Positions 8,204 through 16,090 of a DNA stretch of 64,000 nt are shown here, piece after piece. The translations under genes were made by a program, and so were the position numbers. Location of the stretch: the NCBI GenBank assembly GCA_002356515.1, contig AP017605.1, positions 2,356,001-2,420,000 of the forward strand, written 5' to 3'. This stretch comes from Mesorhizobium loti (GTDB lineage Bacteria; Pseudomonadota; Alphaproteobacteria; Rhizobiales; Rhizobiaceae). The stretch's first letter is position 1; the number at the start of each line of letters is the position of its first letter. The notes beneath the pieces are model-generated. The model had not been told where the DNA came from, searched no databases, and worked only from the letters and a program-made list of their open reading frames with translations.

Positions 8204-9766
8204 TCAATGGGCGTCCGGAGGCGGCGCCTTCGGCGTGACGTTGCGCAGGAACGGCACCAGCGCCGTGGCGAGGACGAAGGCGACCATGATCACCAGAAAC
8301 GCATCGGCATAGGCCATGGTAGAGGCCTCGCGATAGGCCAGTGCCCACAACTGCTTCAGCGAGGCGGTATGACCATCCGCCACCGCGCCGGGCAACTGTC
8401 CATAGCGCAGCGCGACATTGTCGACGAGTCGCATCGCGGCCTCGTTCTGCGGCGTCAGATGCGAGGCGATGGTCAGGAAATGGAAATTGGTACGATTGTT
8501 CAGGATGGCGCCGCAAATGGCGATGCCGACCGCGCCGCCGAGATTGCGCATCGTGTTGAACAGGCCGCTGGCATATTTCAGCCGTTCGGGCGGCAGGCTG
8601 CCAAGGCCGAGATTGACGCTAGGCGCCACCGCAAAGACCTGCGGGAAGCCGCGGAACAATTGCGGGATCAGAAGCTCTGCCGCGCCCCACTGGCTGGTGA
8701 TGGCGCTAAAGCTCCACATCGAGGCGCCGAAGGAGGCCAGCCCGAACATCATCAGCCAGCGCGTGTCGAAGCGCTTGGCGAGAAAGATGTAGACGGGAAC
8801 GCCGATCATCGAGGCGACACCGGTGGAAAACACCGCGAGCCCGGTCTGCAAGGCGTCGTAGCCCCTGACATAGCCCAGGAACAGCGGCGTCAGATAGATC
8901 GTGGCGAATATGCCGATGCCGGTGACGAAAGAGAGAAAACAGCCGATAGCGAAATTGCGGTTGCCGAAGGCGCGGAAATCGACCACCGGCTGCGCATAGG
9001 TCAGGCTGCGGATAACGAACAGGACCATGGTGATCCCGGCGACGAAAGCGCCATTGCGGATGGTTGCGTCATCGAACCAGTTCCAGCGGGAACCTTCCTC
9101 GAGGACGTATTCCGCCGTGCCCAGGCTGACCGCCATCAGCACGATGCCGATATAGTCGGCGCCCTTCAGCAGCGACGGATCGGCCTTGTCGATCTTGACC
9201 AGCAATGCCACGAGGATGGTGATGATGGTGCCCGGAATGACGTTGACATAGAACAGCCAGTGCCAGCTCAGCGTGTCGGTGATCCAGCCGCCGATGACAG
9301 GCCCGAGCGTCGGCGCGATCGAGGCGATGCTGCCGACCACCGCGGCCGCATAGACCCGCCTCGGCCCCTGGAAATAGTGGAACGACGAGGTGAACACCGT
9401 CGGGATCATCGACGCGCCCAGCAGCCCCTGCAGCGCACGGAACACGATCATGCTTTCGATGCTCCAGGCGAAGCCGCACAGCATGCTGGCGAGCGTAAAG
9501 CCGGCCGCCGAGATGGTGAACAGCCAGCGTGTCGAGAACACCCTTGTCAGCCAGCCTGACAGCGGGATGACGATGATTTCCGCCACCAGATAGGAGGTCT
9601 GCACCCAGCCAATCTGGTCCTGTGCGGCCGACAGGCCGCCGCCAATGTCCTGCAGCGAAGAGGCGACGATCTGGATGTCGAGCAGCGCGATGAACATCCC
9701 CACGCACATCACCATGAACGGCAGGATGCTGACCAAGAAGGATTGCGGGGCGGCGCGCTCGGGCAT
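8204..9766 (-). CDS. emrB: DHA2-family MFS multidrug efflux permease (EmrB-like)
   Basis: The 520-residue product has about 14 hydrophobic helices, as in DHA2 drug:proton antiporters. It begins with a short polar stretch followed by VSILPFMVMCVGMFIALLDI, and the motif ALQGLLGASMIPTVFT is typical of EmrB. It would pump hydrophobic compounds out with the EmrA-like adaptor encoded 7 bases upstream and an unlinked TolC. It is the last gene of an hxlR-emrA-emrB operon. Substrates in E. coli EmrAB are uncouplers and lipophilic antibiotics; here the specificity is unknown. Confidence 0.9.
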   Translation of the reverse strand: MPERAAPQSFLVSILPFMVMCVGMFIALLDIQIVASSLQDIGGGLSAAQDQIGWVQTSYLVAEIIVIPLSGWLTRVFSTRWLFTISAAGFTLASMLCGFAWSIESMIVFRALQGLLGASMIPTVFTSSFHYFQGPRRVYAAAVVGSIASIAPTLGPVIGGWITDTLSWHWLFYVNVIPGTIITILVALLVKIDKADPSLLKGADYIGIVLMAVSLGTAEYVLEEGSRWNWFDDATIRNGAFVAGITMVLFVIRSLTYAQPVVDFRAFGNRNFAIGCFLSFVTGIGIFATIYLTPLFLGYVRGYDALQTGLAVFSTGVASMIGVPVYIFLAKRFDTRWLMMFGLASFGASMWSFSAITSQWGAAELLIPQLFRGFPQVFAVAPSVNLGLGSLPPERLKYASGLFNTMRNLGGAVGIAICGAILNNRTNFHFLTIASHLTPQNEAAMRLVDNVALRYGQLPGAVADGHTASLKQLWALAYREASTMAYADAFLVIMVAFVLATALVPFLRNVTPKAPPPDAH

Positions 9767-9773
9767 GGCGTCC

Positions 9774-10877
9774 TCAGCGCGACGCGGTATCGACGGTCAC
9801 GACGGTGGAGAGGCCCGGCCGCAGCGCGACCTTCCGCGCCTGGTCGGGGTCGATGGTGATGCGGACGGGAACGCGCTGGACGATCTTGGTGAAATTGCCT
9901 GTGGCGTTCTGCGCTGGGATCACGCTGAAGATCGCCCCTGTTGCCGGCCCCAGGCTGGTGACATGGCCCTTGAGCGGCTGGTCGGGCGCAATGTCGGTAT
10001 AGACCGTCGCCGCCTGGCCATCGGCCATGCTGCGCAACTGGTCCTCCTTGAAATTGGCGTCGACCCACAGGCCTGTCTCCGGCACGATGGTCAGGAGATA
10101 GCTGCCCGGCGAGACATAGGTGCCGACCTGTGCCAGCCGGTTGCCGACAAGGCCGTCGATGGGCGAGCGGATCTGCGTGAAGCCAAGATCGAGCTCAGCC
10201 GTGTCGAGATCGGCCTTGGCGGCTGCCACAGCGGCCGTCGCTTCCGCAATCTGCGTGTTGAGCACATCGAGCTGCTGCCTGGCCGCTGCAAGCCCGGCGC
10301 GGGAGGCGGCAACGGACGCCTTGGCCTGGCTGTCGGCGGCAAGACTTCTCTGCGCGTCCTGCTGCGTGCCGGCCTTGGTGCTGGCCAGCACCGCATAGCG
10401 TTGCGCGTCCTGGGTGGTGAAAGTCGCGGCAGCGCTCTTGGCATCGAGATCGGCCTCAGCCTGTTCGATCAGCGAATTCTGCAGCGAGACCTGGGCGCGG
10501 AGATTGTCGAGGGCCGATTGCTGCTGCTGGACGGCAGCCTGCGCACGCTCCACCGCCGCCTTGAAGGGTCGGTCGTCGATGCGGATGATGAGCTGGCCGG
10601 CGGCGACATGCTGGTTGTCCTCGACGAGGATCTGATCGATGTGCCCGGCGACTCGTGGCGCCAGCGGCGTGACATTGCCGCCGACATAGGCGTCATCGGT
10701 CGAGACGAGGAAGCGGCCGGCCTGCCACCACTGAAAGCCGTACCAGCCGGCAACACCGATCGCGATCGCGGCACCCAGCATGACCAACGGCTTGCGGCGG
10801 CTTTTGGCGGGCGCGGGAATCTGGACGGCCGATGGCTGCGCCGGCTGCAGCTCGGCGGCGGAGAGAACCTTGTTCAT
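9774..10877 (-). CDS. emrA: HlyD-family efflux adaptor (EmrA-like)
   Basis: This 367-residue membrane-fusion protein has a cytoplasmic N-terminus, one helix at about residues 32-50, the biotinyl-like half motif PLAPRVAGHIDQILVEDNQ, an alpha-hairpin at about 100-215 and the barrel region LGFTQIRSPIDGLVGNRL. It bridges the EmrB-like pump to an outer-membrane channel. Its start codon overlaps the stop of the HxlR regulator by four bases (ATGA), and emrB follows after 7 bases, so the three genes form a tight operon. Confidence 0.9.
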   Translation of the reverse strand: MNKVLSAAELQPAQPSAVQIPAPAKSRRKPLVMLGAAIAIGVAGWYGFQWWQAGRFLVSTDDAYVGGNVTPLAPRVAGHIDQILVEDNQHVAAGQLIIRIDDRPFKAAVERAQAAVQQQQSALDNLRAQVSLQNSLIEQAEADLDAKSAAATFTTQDAQRYAVLASTKAGTQQDAQRSLAADSQAKASVAASRAGLAAARQQLDVLNTQIAEATAAVAAAKADLDTAELDLGFTQIRSPIDGLVGNRLAQVGTYVSPGSYLLTIVPETGLWVDANFKEDQLRSMADGQAATVYTDIAPDQPLKGHVTSLGPATGAIFSVIPAQNATGNFTKIVQRVPVRITIDPDQARKVALRPGLSTVVTVDTASR

Positions 10878-11422
10878 TTGCCCCGCGCCTCTTCGCGGCT
10901 TTGATCGACATTGTCGATGAGCGGCAGGCCCGTGCCTTCGCTGCTGAAGCGATAGCGCTGCCGCATGCGCTCGGTGGCCCTGGGAGCCGTCGCCATGGTG
11001 AAGCCTTCGCCGTCGAGTTCCCTGCCGGTCTGGCGGTCGACCAGCACAGGCTCGGCCCAGCGCCCGTCAGCCTTGTCCACCACCACAAGGCTCGGGCCTT
11101 CCGGCGCCAGATGCTTGTTGCCCCAGGCGAGCAGCGAAAGCAGCACCGGGCGGAAATCACGCGCCTTGGCGGTCAGCACATATTCATGGCGCAGCGGCCG
11201 CTCGCAGTAGGCGCGCTTTTCGAACAGGCCGCGCTCGACCAGGCTGTTGAGCCGGCGCGTCAGAATGTTGGGCGCGATCTCCAGGCTCTTTTGAAACTGG
11301 TCGAAGCGCGTCAGCCCCTGGAAGGCGTCCCTGAGCAGCAGGATGCTCCACCATTCGCCGACATCGTCAAGGCTGCGCGCGATGGGGCACGGGCGGGATT
11401 CGAAGCTTGTTTTGGCAACCAT
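10874..11422 (-). CDS. HxlR-family regulator heading the emrAB operon
   Basis: The 182-residue protein contains a winged-helix HxlR domain at about residues 10-105 (CPIARSLDDVGEWWSILLLR, then LTRRLNSLVERGLFEKRAY). It has an additional C-terminal segment of about 75 residues, so it is longer than the usual 110-140 residues. The N-terminal CPIARSLD cysteine is the position used for redox or electrophile sensing in some HxlR proteins, though that role is unproven here. As first gene of the operon it probably represses itself and the pump, and relieves repression when the pump substrate or an electrophile is present. Palindromes upstream are candidate operators. Confidence 0.85.
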   Translation of the reverse strand: MVAKTSFESRPCPIARSLDDVGEWWSILLLRDAFQGLTRFDQFQKSLEIAPNILTRRLNSLVERGLFEKRAYCERPLRHEYVLTAKARDFRPVLLSLLAWGNKHLAPEGPSLVVVDKADGRWAEPVLVDRQTGRELDGEGFTMATAPRATERMRQRYRFSSEGTGLPLIDNVDQSREEARGK

Positions 11423-11434
11423 GGCTGGAGGTCT

Positions 11435-11496
11435 CTTTCATAATGAAAGTGACACATAGCGAAGTTAGTTGCATTATGCAAGTCACTAAATGTGAC
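11435..11496. promoter_or_regulatory. Three palindromes upstream of hxlR-emrAB
   Basis: Within 62 bases there are three inverted repeats: CTTTCATAATGAAAG (11435-11449), TTGCATTATGCAA (11469-11481) and GTCACTAAATGTGAC (11482-11496). The first ends 13 bases before the hxlR start codon. This is the only gap upstream of the operon, so one or more should be the binding site of its HxlR regulator. Which one is used cannot be told from sequence. Confidence 0.55.
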
Positions 11497-11500
11497 CATG

Positions 11501-11515
11501 GCGGCCTTCGGCCGC
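11501..11515 (-). terminator. GC hairpin after the quinone oxidoreductase gene
   Basis: GCGGCC, a three-base loop and GGCCGC form a compact stem 15 bases beyond the stop of the oxidoreductase. No U-tract follows, so it is a weak terminator at best, and it could also serve as a barrier between two same-strand operons. Confidence 0.3.
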
Positions 11516-11529
11516 GAGCAATGATTGCA

Positions 11530-12525
11530 TCAGTAACCGAGTCCGTCAGCCACCAGCACCATCTTCCCCATCGCACGGCGCTCCTCCAACTGACGGTGCG
11601 CCTCGCCGGCCTGATCGAGCGTGAAACGGCCGCCAATTGCGACCCTCAGCCGGCCGCTCGCGGCCAACTGGAACAGTTCCGACAGGCTGGCTCTCAGCAC
11701 ATCCGCGGACAGCAGCGGCAGCAACGCAAAACCTCTTAGCGACTGGTTGCGACCGATCATGGCTTCCAGATCGGACGCCGCGAGCCGATACCGGCCGAGC
11801 GCCGCGAACACCAGTTCGCCACCGGGCGCCAAGGCCGGCAGCGACAGCGCCGTCAGCGCGCCGCCAACCGTGTCGTAGACGGTGTCGGCGCCCTCCCCGC
11901 CTGTCAGCGCGCGGACGCGCGCGGGCCAATCCGGATTGGTGTAGTCGACGGCGGCATCAGCGCCGAGCGACAGAGCATGCTCGATCTTTCCCGCGCCGCC
12001 GGCAGCGGCGATCACCTTGACCGCACCCTTTGCCTTCGCCAGCTGGACAAGCAGCGAACCAACGCCACCAGCGGCGGCCGGCACCAGCACCGTCCTGCCC
12101 TCCGCCGGGCTCTGGCGCAGCAGATGCAGGGCGGTCAGCCCCTGCACCATCAGCGCCGTCGCTTCTTCGAAGGAGACTTCGTCCGGCAGCGGCACGGCGA
12201 GATCGGCCGGTATCGTCACCTGCTCCGCGTAGCCGCCATAGGGACGTTGCGAGGCAAACAGCGGCGCCGCGACACGCCTTCCCTGAAGCGCCTTATCCAC
12301 CCCTTGGCCGACGGCCTCGACGACACCCGCCACTTCCACGCCGGGAGACATCGGCAGCTGCGGCGTCACCGCGTAACGGTCCGCGCGCATCAGCACCTCG
12401 AAGAAGTTGATGCCGGCGGCGTGAACGCGGATCAGCACCTCGCCGGCCAACGGCACTGGCGCCGGCCGGTCGACGACCTCCAGCACCTCGGGACCGCCGA
12501 AGCGGCTGAATTGAACGGCTTTCAT
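11530..12525 (-). CDS. Zinc-independent NADPH:quinone oxidoreductase (MDR family)
   Basis: The 331-residue protein is a medium-chain dehydrogenase/reductase of the quinone-oxidoreductase type. It begins MKAVQFSRFGGPEVLEVVD, has the cofactor-binding loop VLVPAAAGGVGSLLVQLAKA near residue 145 and lacks the structural-zinc cysteine cluster of alcohol dehydrogenases. It should reduce quinones or related electrophilic carbonyls in the cytoplasm with NADPH. The gene is divergent from a second HxlR regulator 97 bases away, the arrangement seen for HxlR-controlled quinone detoxification genes. Confidence 0.88.
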   Translation of the reverse strand: MKAVQFSRFGGPEVLEVVDRPAPVPLAGEVLIRVHAAGINFFEVLMRADRYAVTPQLPMSPGVEVAGVVEAVGQGVDKALQGRRVAAPLFASQRPYGGYAEQVTIPADLAVPLPDEVSFEEATALMVQGLTALHLLRQSPAEGRTVLVPAAAGGVGSLLVQLAKAKGAVKVIAAAGGAGKIEHALSLGADAAVDYTNPDWPARVRALTGGEGADTVYDTVGGALTALSLPALAPGGELVFAALGRYRLAASDLEAMIGRNQSLRGFALLPLLSADVLRASLSELFQLAASGRLRVAIGGRFTLDQAGEAHRQLEERRAMGKMVLVADGLGY

Positions 12526-12622
12526 GGCAAGCTCCTATCGCACTGGCATCGGCGGTGGTTTGCCACTATCTGCGAAGCCGCGACTACACACTCATTTCTC
12601 CCCTGCTGACCAGGAGGTGACC

Positions 12623-13030
12623 ATGGCCGGTTCGCCCACGAAAATGCCGATCAAGCGGCTGCCGATGCTGCCGGCCGAACGGGCGCTGAAGGTGATCGCC
12701 GGGCGCTGGAAGGCGGTCATTTTGTATCATCTCTTCGATGGTCCAAGGCGGCTGTCGGCGCTGAAGACGATGATGCCTGGCATCACCCAGAAAGTGCTGA
12801 TCCAGCAGCTGCGCGAAATGGAGGAGCACGGCCTCGTCAGCCGCGAGATCTTCGCCGAAGTTCCCGCCCGCGTCGAATACTCAGTGACCAGCCTCGGCCT
12901 CAGCCTCGAGCCGATCCTGCTGGCGCTCTGCCAATGGGGCCAGCACCACGCGGACGAGCTGAACGAGAAGCACCGCCTCGCCGACTGCATCATCCGGCCA
13001 CGGCAGGCCCAGCACGCGCAGCTGGCATAG
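12623..13030 (+). CDS. HxlR-family regulator divergent from the quinone oxidoreductase
   Basis: I place the start at the ATG at 12623 because AGGAGGTGACC stands directly before it. The 135-residue protein has the HxlR winged helix: ALKVIAGRWKAVILYHLFDG, then ITQKVLIQQLREMEEHGLVS and a wing ending RVEYSVTSLG. It should bind the shared upstream region and control the oxidoreductase and itself. A small inverted repeat, GTGG-TTTG-CCAC at 12555-12566, lies in that gap and is a weak candidate site. Confidence 0.87.
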   Translation: MAGSPTKMPIKRLPMLPAERALKVIAGRWKAVILYHLFDGPRRLSALKTMMPGITQKVLIQQLREMEEHGLVSREIFAEVPARVEYSVTSLGLSLEPILLALCQWGQHHADELNEKHRLADCIIRPRQAQHAQLA

Positions 13031-13108
13031 ACCGAATTGACGGGACGGGTTGCCGACACTGGCTGCCCATCGCGGACTGACGATTGTCTTCAGAACGGAT
13101 CAGCAAAA

Positions 13109-13918
13109 ATGCATCGCATAGCTTCGGGCGAACTTTATCAGACCTACACTCTTGGCGACCTGCGCATCACCGCCTTGCGCGATGGCTATGTCGACATGCC
13201 GGTCAGGCGGCTTTGGCAAGACGGCAACAAACCCTTTGGCGAGGACTTGCCGCCACAGGTCCCGTTGTTTGGCGGTCAACTCAGGCTCTCCGTCAACGCC
13301 TTCACGATTGACGATGGAAGCGAGATCATCCTGATCGATACCGGCGCCTCGAATGCCTGGCACCCGACCATGGGCCGGCTTCCCCAGGCGTTGGGCGAAG
13401 CCGGCATCGATGTCGAAAAAGTCCGTACCGTCTGCTTCACCCATACGCATCTCGACCACATCCATGGCCTCGTGCTTGCCGACGGCCGGGACGCGTTCCC
13501 GCGCCTGACGCGCTTGCTCGTTCCCAGCGAGGAGCTCGGCCTCTTCCATGCCGTGGCGCGGCTCGAGCGGTTTCACGGCATGGCGGAGCCATTCGAAGCC
13601 GGGGACCGTCTCGGGACACATATCGACATTATCGGCGCTCATGGCCATGAAGTGGGTCACAGCTGCTTTCGCGTTTCGAGCGGCGGCGAGAGCATCTTGA
13701 TCTGGGGCGATACTGTCCACGTCCCGTCACTTCAGTTCGAGCGGCCTGAGCTGACGTGGGAATTCGACGAAAATCAGGATCAGGCGCGCGCGAGCCGGTT
13801 GCGACTGCTGGCGCTTGCGGCGGACGATTATTGTTTCGTTGCCGGCGCGCATCTGGACTCGCCCGGCATTGGCCGTGTCGTCCGCTCCGGCGGCAGCTTT
13901 CGATTTGAGCCGCTATAG
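13109..13918 (+). CDS. MBL-fold metallohydrolase
   Basis: The product is about 269 residues from the ATG at 13109; an upstream in-frame ATG at 13037 is possible but the added residues look non-coding. The zinc motif HTHLDH occurs in CFTHTHLDHIHGLV near residue 113, and further ligands in HGHEVGHS and the Asp of IWGDTVH. The family includes lactonases, thioesterases and quorum-quenching acyl-homoserine lactonases; substrate cannot be assigned. The N-terminal layout (YTLGDLRITALRDGYVDMP) resembles the AHL-lactonase/methyl-parathion-hydrolase branch. It sits between two HxlR units and may belong to the same detoxification theme. Confidence 0.8.
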   Translation: MHRIASGELYQTYTLGDLRITALRDGYVDMPVRRLWQDGNKPFGEDLPPQVPLFGGQLRLSVNAFTIDDGSEIILIDTGASNAWHPTMGRLPQALGEAGIDVEKVRTVCFTHTHLDHIHGLVLADGRDAFPRLTRLLVPSEELGLFHAVARLERFHGMAEPFEAGDRLGTHIDIIGAHGHEVGHSCFRVSSGGESILIWGDTVHVPSLQFERPELTWEFDENQDQARASRLRLLALAADDYCFVAGAHLDSPGIGRVVRSGGSFRFEPL

Positions 13919-13921
13919 CCA

Positions 13922-13972
13922 GAGCAATTCCAGGAAAAGTGTGAGCGGTTTTCCGTCCGGAATTGCGTCAAA
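13922..13972. repeat. Palindromic intergenic repeat, GCAATTCC family
   Basis: The element opens with GAGCAATTCCAGGAAAAG and closes with CCGGAATTGCGTC, so its ends pair (GCAATTCC with GGAATTGC). Related copies occur at 25025-25152. It lies between convergent genes. Confidence 0.7.
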
Positions 13973-13983
13973 ATGAAGAGTCT

Positions 13984-14007
13984 AAAAGGGCGGCGCAAGC
14001 GCCGCCC
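13984..14007 (-). terminator. Intrinsic terminator of the FMN reductase gene
   Basis: On the minus strand, GGGCGGCGC-TT-GCGCCGCCC is followed by TTTTAGA, a nine-pair stem with a U-run. It lies 33 bases past the stop of the FMN reductase. Confidence 0.75.
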
Positions 14008-14040
14008 CATATCCCTTGGGAGGATAATCTCAAAAGGCGA

Positions 14041-14646
14041 TCAGGCTGCCTTGACTTCTTCGGCAAGCACGTCGGCATCGCGCGCCTTCTTCAACGCCTT
14101 GGCCCACCAGGCAACGTCGTTGACAAGAGCCGTGGCGGCCTGGTTCAGGTGCTCGAGTTCTTCAAGCTTCTTCTCGCCCTGGCGGACGGCAAGGTAGTCG
14201 CCCCAGGCGATGTGGACAGCGGACTTGACCGGCGCCATCTGCAGTTCGACGGCATGGAGACGGAGCTGCTCGACGGCGCGGGCGCCACCGACGCTGCCAT
14301 AGCCGACGAAGCCGGCCGGCTTCTTGTTCCATTCATTGGCGGCGTAGTCGATGGCGTTCTTCAGCACGGCCGTCGGGCCGTGATTGTATTCGGCGGCGGT
14401 GAAGATGAAGCCGTCGAATTCGGCAACCTTCTTCTGCCAGCGCTGCGCCACTTCGTTGGTCGACGGCACCCAGGCGGAAGAGGCGACTTCGTCGAAGAAG
14501 GGCAGCGGGAAGTCCCTGAGGTCGACAACCTCGACGTCGATATCGGCATGCGACTTGGCGATCTTGGCGATCCATTGGGTCGGGATATCGGCGAAGCGCG
14601 CGGCGCGCGTCGAACCGACGATGATGGCGATTTTCGGCTTTGACAT
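14041..14646 (-). CDS. NADPH-dependent FMN reductase / quinone reductase
   Basis: The 201-residue flavodoxin-like protein begins KPKIAIIVGSTRAARFADIP, where GSTR binds the FMN phosphate, and carries AAEYNHGPTAVLKNAIDYA near residue 85, the family signature. Enzymes of this group (ChrR, azoreductase type) reduce quinones, chromate or azo compounds by two electrons. It is transcribed away from a third HxlR regulator, with a perfect inverted repeat between them, so it is very likely under that regulator, as with YodB-type control of azoreductase in Bacillus. Confidence 0.88.
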   Translation of the reverse strand: MSKPKIAIIVGSTRAARFADIPTQWIAKIAKSHADIDVEVVDLRDFPLPFFDEVASSAWVPSTNEVAQRWQKKVAEFDGFIFTAAEYNHGPTAVLKNAIDYAANEWNKKPAGFVGYGSVGGARAVEQLRLHAVELQMAPVKSAVHIAWGDYLAVRQGEKKLEELEHLNQAATALVNDVAWWAKALKKARDADVLAEEVKAA

Positions 14647-14674
14647 GGGGGGCTCTCCATTCCAGTAAAAAGCT

Positions 14675-14691
14675 GGTATCGTTTAGATACC
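14675..14691. promoter_or_regulatory. Operator candidate between FMN reductase and hxlR
   Basis: GGTATCGTTTAGATACC is a perfect six-base inverted repeat with a five-base centre, midway between the two divergent genes. A further half site GATAC follows at 14703-14707. GTATC/GATAC palindromes resemble sites of YodB/HxlR-type repressors. Confidence 0.6.
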
Positions 14692-14738
14692 GGCGCTATA
14701 TGAGATACTGTCAACTGCCGACGCAAGGAGGCACCGTT

Positions 14739-15107
14739 TTGTTACTGAGGCACCCGCACAACACCGAAGACTGCCGCGCGATTTCGGAAATCCTGCAGCG
14801 CGTCGGCGACAAATGGACCGTGCTCGTGGTCGGCAAGCTTGGCGGCGGACCGCTGCGTTTCAACGAGCTACGCGCGGCTGTCGGCGGCATCTCGCAGAAG
14901 ATGCTGACCACCACCTTGCGCGGACTGGAGCGCGATGGTTTCGTCACCCGCACCGTGTTTCCCACCATTCCGCCGCGCGTCGATTATGAACTGACCGAAC
15001 TCGGTCACGAACTGTTGATCCCGGTCAGCGCGCTCGGCGAATGGGCGCGCAGAAACACGCAACGTGTGCGGGAGGCTCGCGAAAAATTCGATGGCATGCA
15101 TGGCTGA
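14739..15107 (+). CDS. HxlR-family regulator divergent from the FMN reductase
   Basis: I choose the TTG at 14739 because AAGGAGG ends 7 bases before it; an ATG at 14700 has no such site and lies close to the operator. This gives 122 residues, the normal family length. The domain starts HNTEDCRAISEILQRVGDKW, with the near-N-terminal cysteine that is the redox sensor in YodB-like proteins. It then shows ISQKMLTTTLRGLERDGFVT and RVDYELTELG. It is the likely repressor of the divergent FMN reductase. Confidence 0.85.
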   Translation: MLLRHPHNTEDCRAISEILQRVGDKWTVLVVGKLGGGPLRFNELRAAVGGISQKMLTTTLRGLERDGFVTRTVFPTIPPRVDYELTELGHELLIPVSALGEWARRNTQRVREAREKFDGMHG

Positions 15108-15109
15108 AA

Positions 15110-15126
15110 CCCTTGTGTCGCAAGGG
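15110..15126 (+). terminator. Stem-loop just after hxlR
   Basis: CCCTTG, a five-base loop and CAAGGG start three bases after the stop codon. A T-run (GTTTT) appears only about 10 bases further on, so termination here is possible but not certain. Confidence 0.4.
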
Positions 15127-15276
15127 ATCCGAAGTTTTGCGTTGAGCGGAAATTGCCTGACGGCAATTGAAGTCGTGGTTCTCTAAAAACGATCCGGCAT
15201 TGCAGCCCCATGGCGCTTAGGCACGACCACGCAGGCGCTACCTGGGCAACGACGATCGCGGACCGAAGGCAGCCAT

Positions 15277-15480
15277 TCAGCTTCTCGGCGCCAGGCCATC
15301 GCAGGACGTCGTGCTGCAGGTCGTGCATGTCGCGGCCGGCTTGCGGTCACCCTTGCCGTCTTGCAGGCAAGTGGTGTGCGGAAGATCGTTTTTGACTTCG
15401 GCATAGGCGGTGACGCCGAGCAGACAGACCAATGCGACAAGGGCTGCCACGAGCCAGCTGTTCAGTATGTGTTGACGCAT
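15277..15480 (-). CDS. Small exported cysteine-containing protein
   Basis: This 67-residue protein starts at an ATG preceded by GGGGGAGAGACA. The first 26 residues form a signal peptide or anchor (HILNSWLVAALVALVCLLG, then TAYA as a likely cleavage site). The short mature part contains CLQDGKGDRKPAATCTTCS, so three closely placed cysteines plus one more near the end. I do not recognise a family. It stands alone between an HxlR gene and a thioesterase gene. Confidence 0.55.
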   Translation of the reverse strand: MRQHILNSWLVAALVALVCLLGVTAYAEVKNDLPHTTCLQDGKGDRKPAATCTTCSTTSCDGLAPRS

Positions 15481-15595
15481 TGTCTCTCCCCCAACGCCGG
15501 CACAATCGGGCGTGAAGGCAACCGTCGGATGTCGCGGAACGCATTGCCAGCGCACGGGCGATGTTACAATTGACGGGATTGTGAGAACGGGCTCG

Positions 15596-15991
15596 TCAGC
15601 CCTCGGCCGGAACCGCCTTCGGCTTGCCCTCGCCGTCCAGCGCCACCATGACGAAATCGGCGTGGGTGACCTTCTCCATCAGGTCGGAGAGATAGCGCTG
15701 CGCCCAGGCCTCGACCTTCAGCGTCATCGAGGTGCGGCCGACGCGTTCGACATGGGTGTAGATGCACAGCGTGTCGCCGACCTTCATCGGCTTGGCGAAG
15801 GACATCTCCTTGACCGCCGCCGTCACCACTCGGCCCCGGGCGCGCTCGGCGGCGCGGATGCCGCAGGCAAGGTCCATCTGCGCCATCACCCAGCCGCCGA
15901 AAATATCGCCGGCCGCGTTGGCGTCCGAAGGCATGGCCAGCGTGCGCAGCGTCAGATCTCCGATCGGCCGTCCATCCGCGTATTGCACCAT
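15596..15991 (-). CDS. Acyl-CoA thioesterase (YciA-like hotdog)
   Basis: The product is 131 residues from the ATG ending at 15991, which has GGGGGA upstream and gives the normal family length. It contains MPSDANAAGDIFGGWVMAQM, the YciA/BACH signature with the catalytic Asn-Asp region, and CIYTHVERVGRTSMTLKVEA. Such hotdog-fold enzymes hydrolyse acyl-CoA to free acid and CoA in the cytoplasm and often act on a broad range of chain lengths. It is monocistronic. Confidence 0.87.
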   Translation of the reverse strand: MVQYADGRPIGDLTLRTLAMPSDANAAGDIFGGWVMAQMDLACGIRAAERARGRVVTAAVKEMSFAKPMKVGDTLCIYTHVERVGRTSMTLKVEAWAQRYLSDLMEKVTHADFVMVALDGEGKPKAVPAEG

Positions 15992-16090
15992 GCGAGAAAT
16001 CCCCCGAGGTCGATGGCTTGAGATCGATTGCCCTCGATCCCGTAGCGTCACCGTGCGGACGCGTCAACGCGGCAAAGCTTCGCCTGGCCG

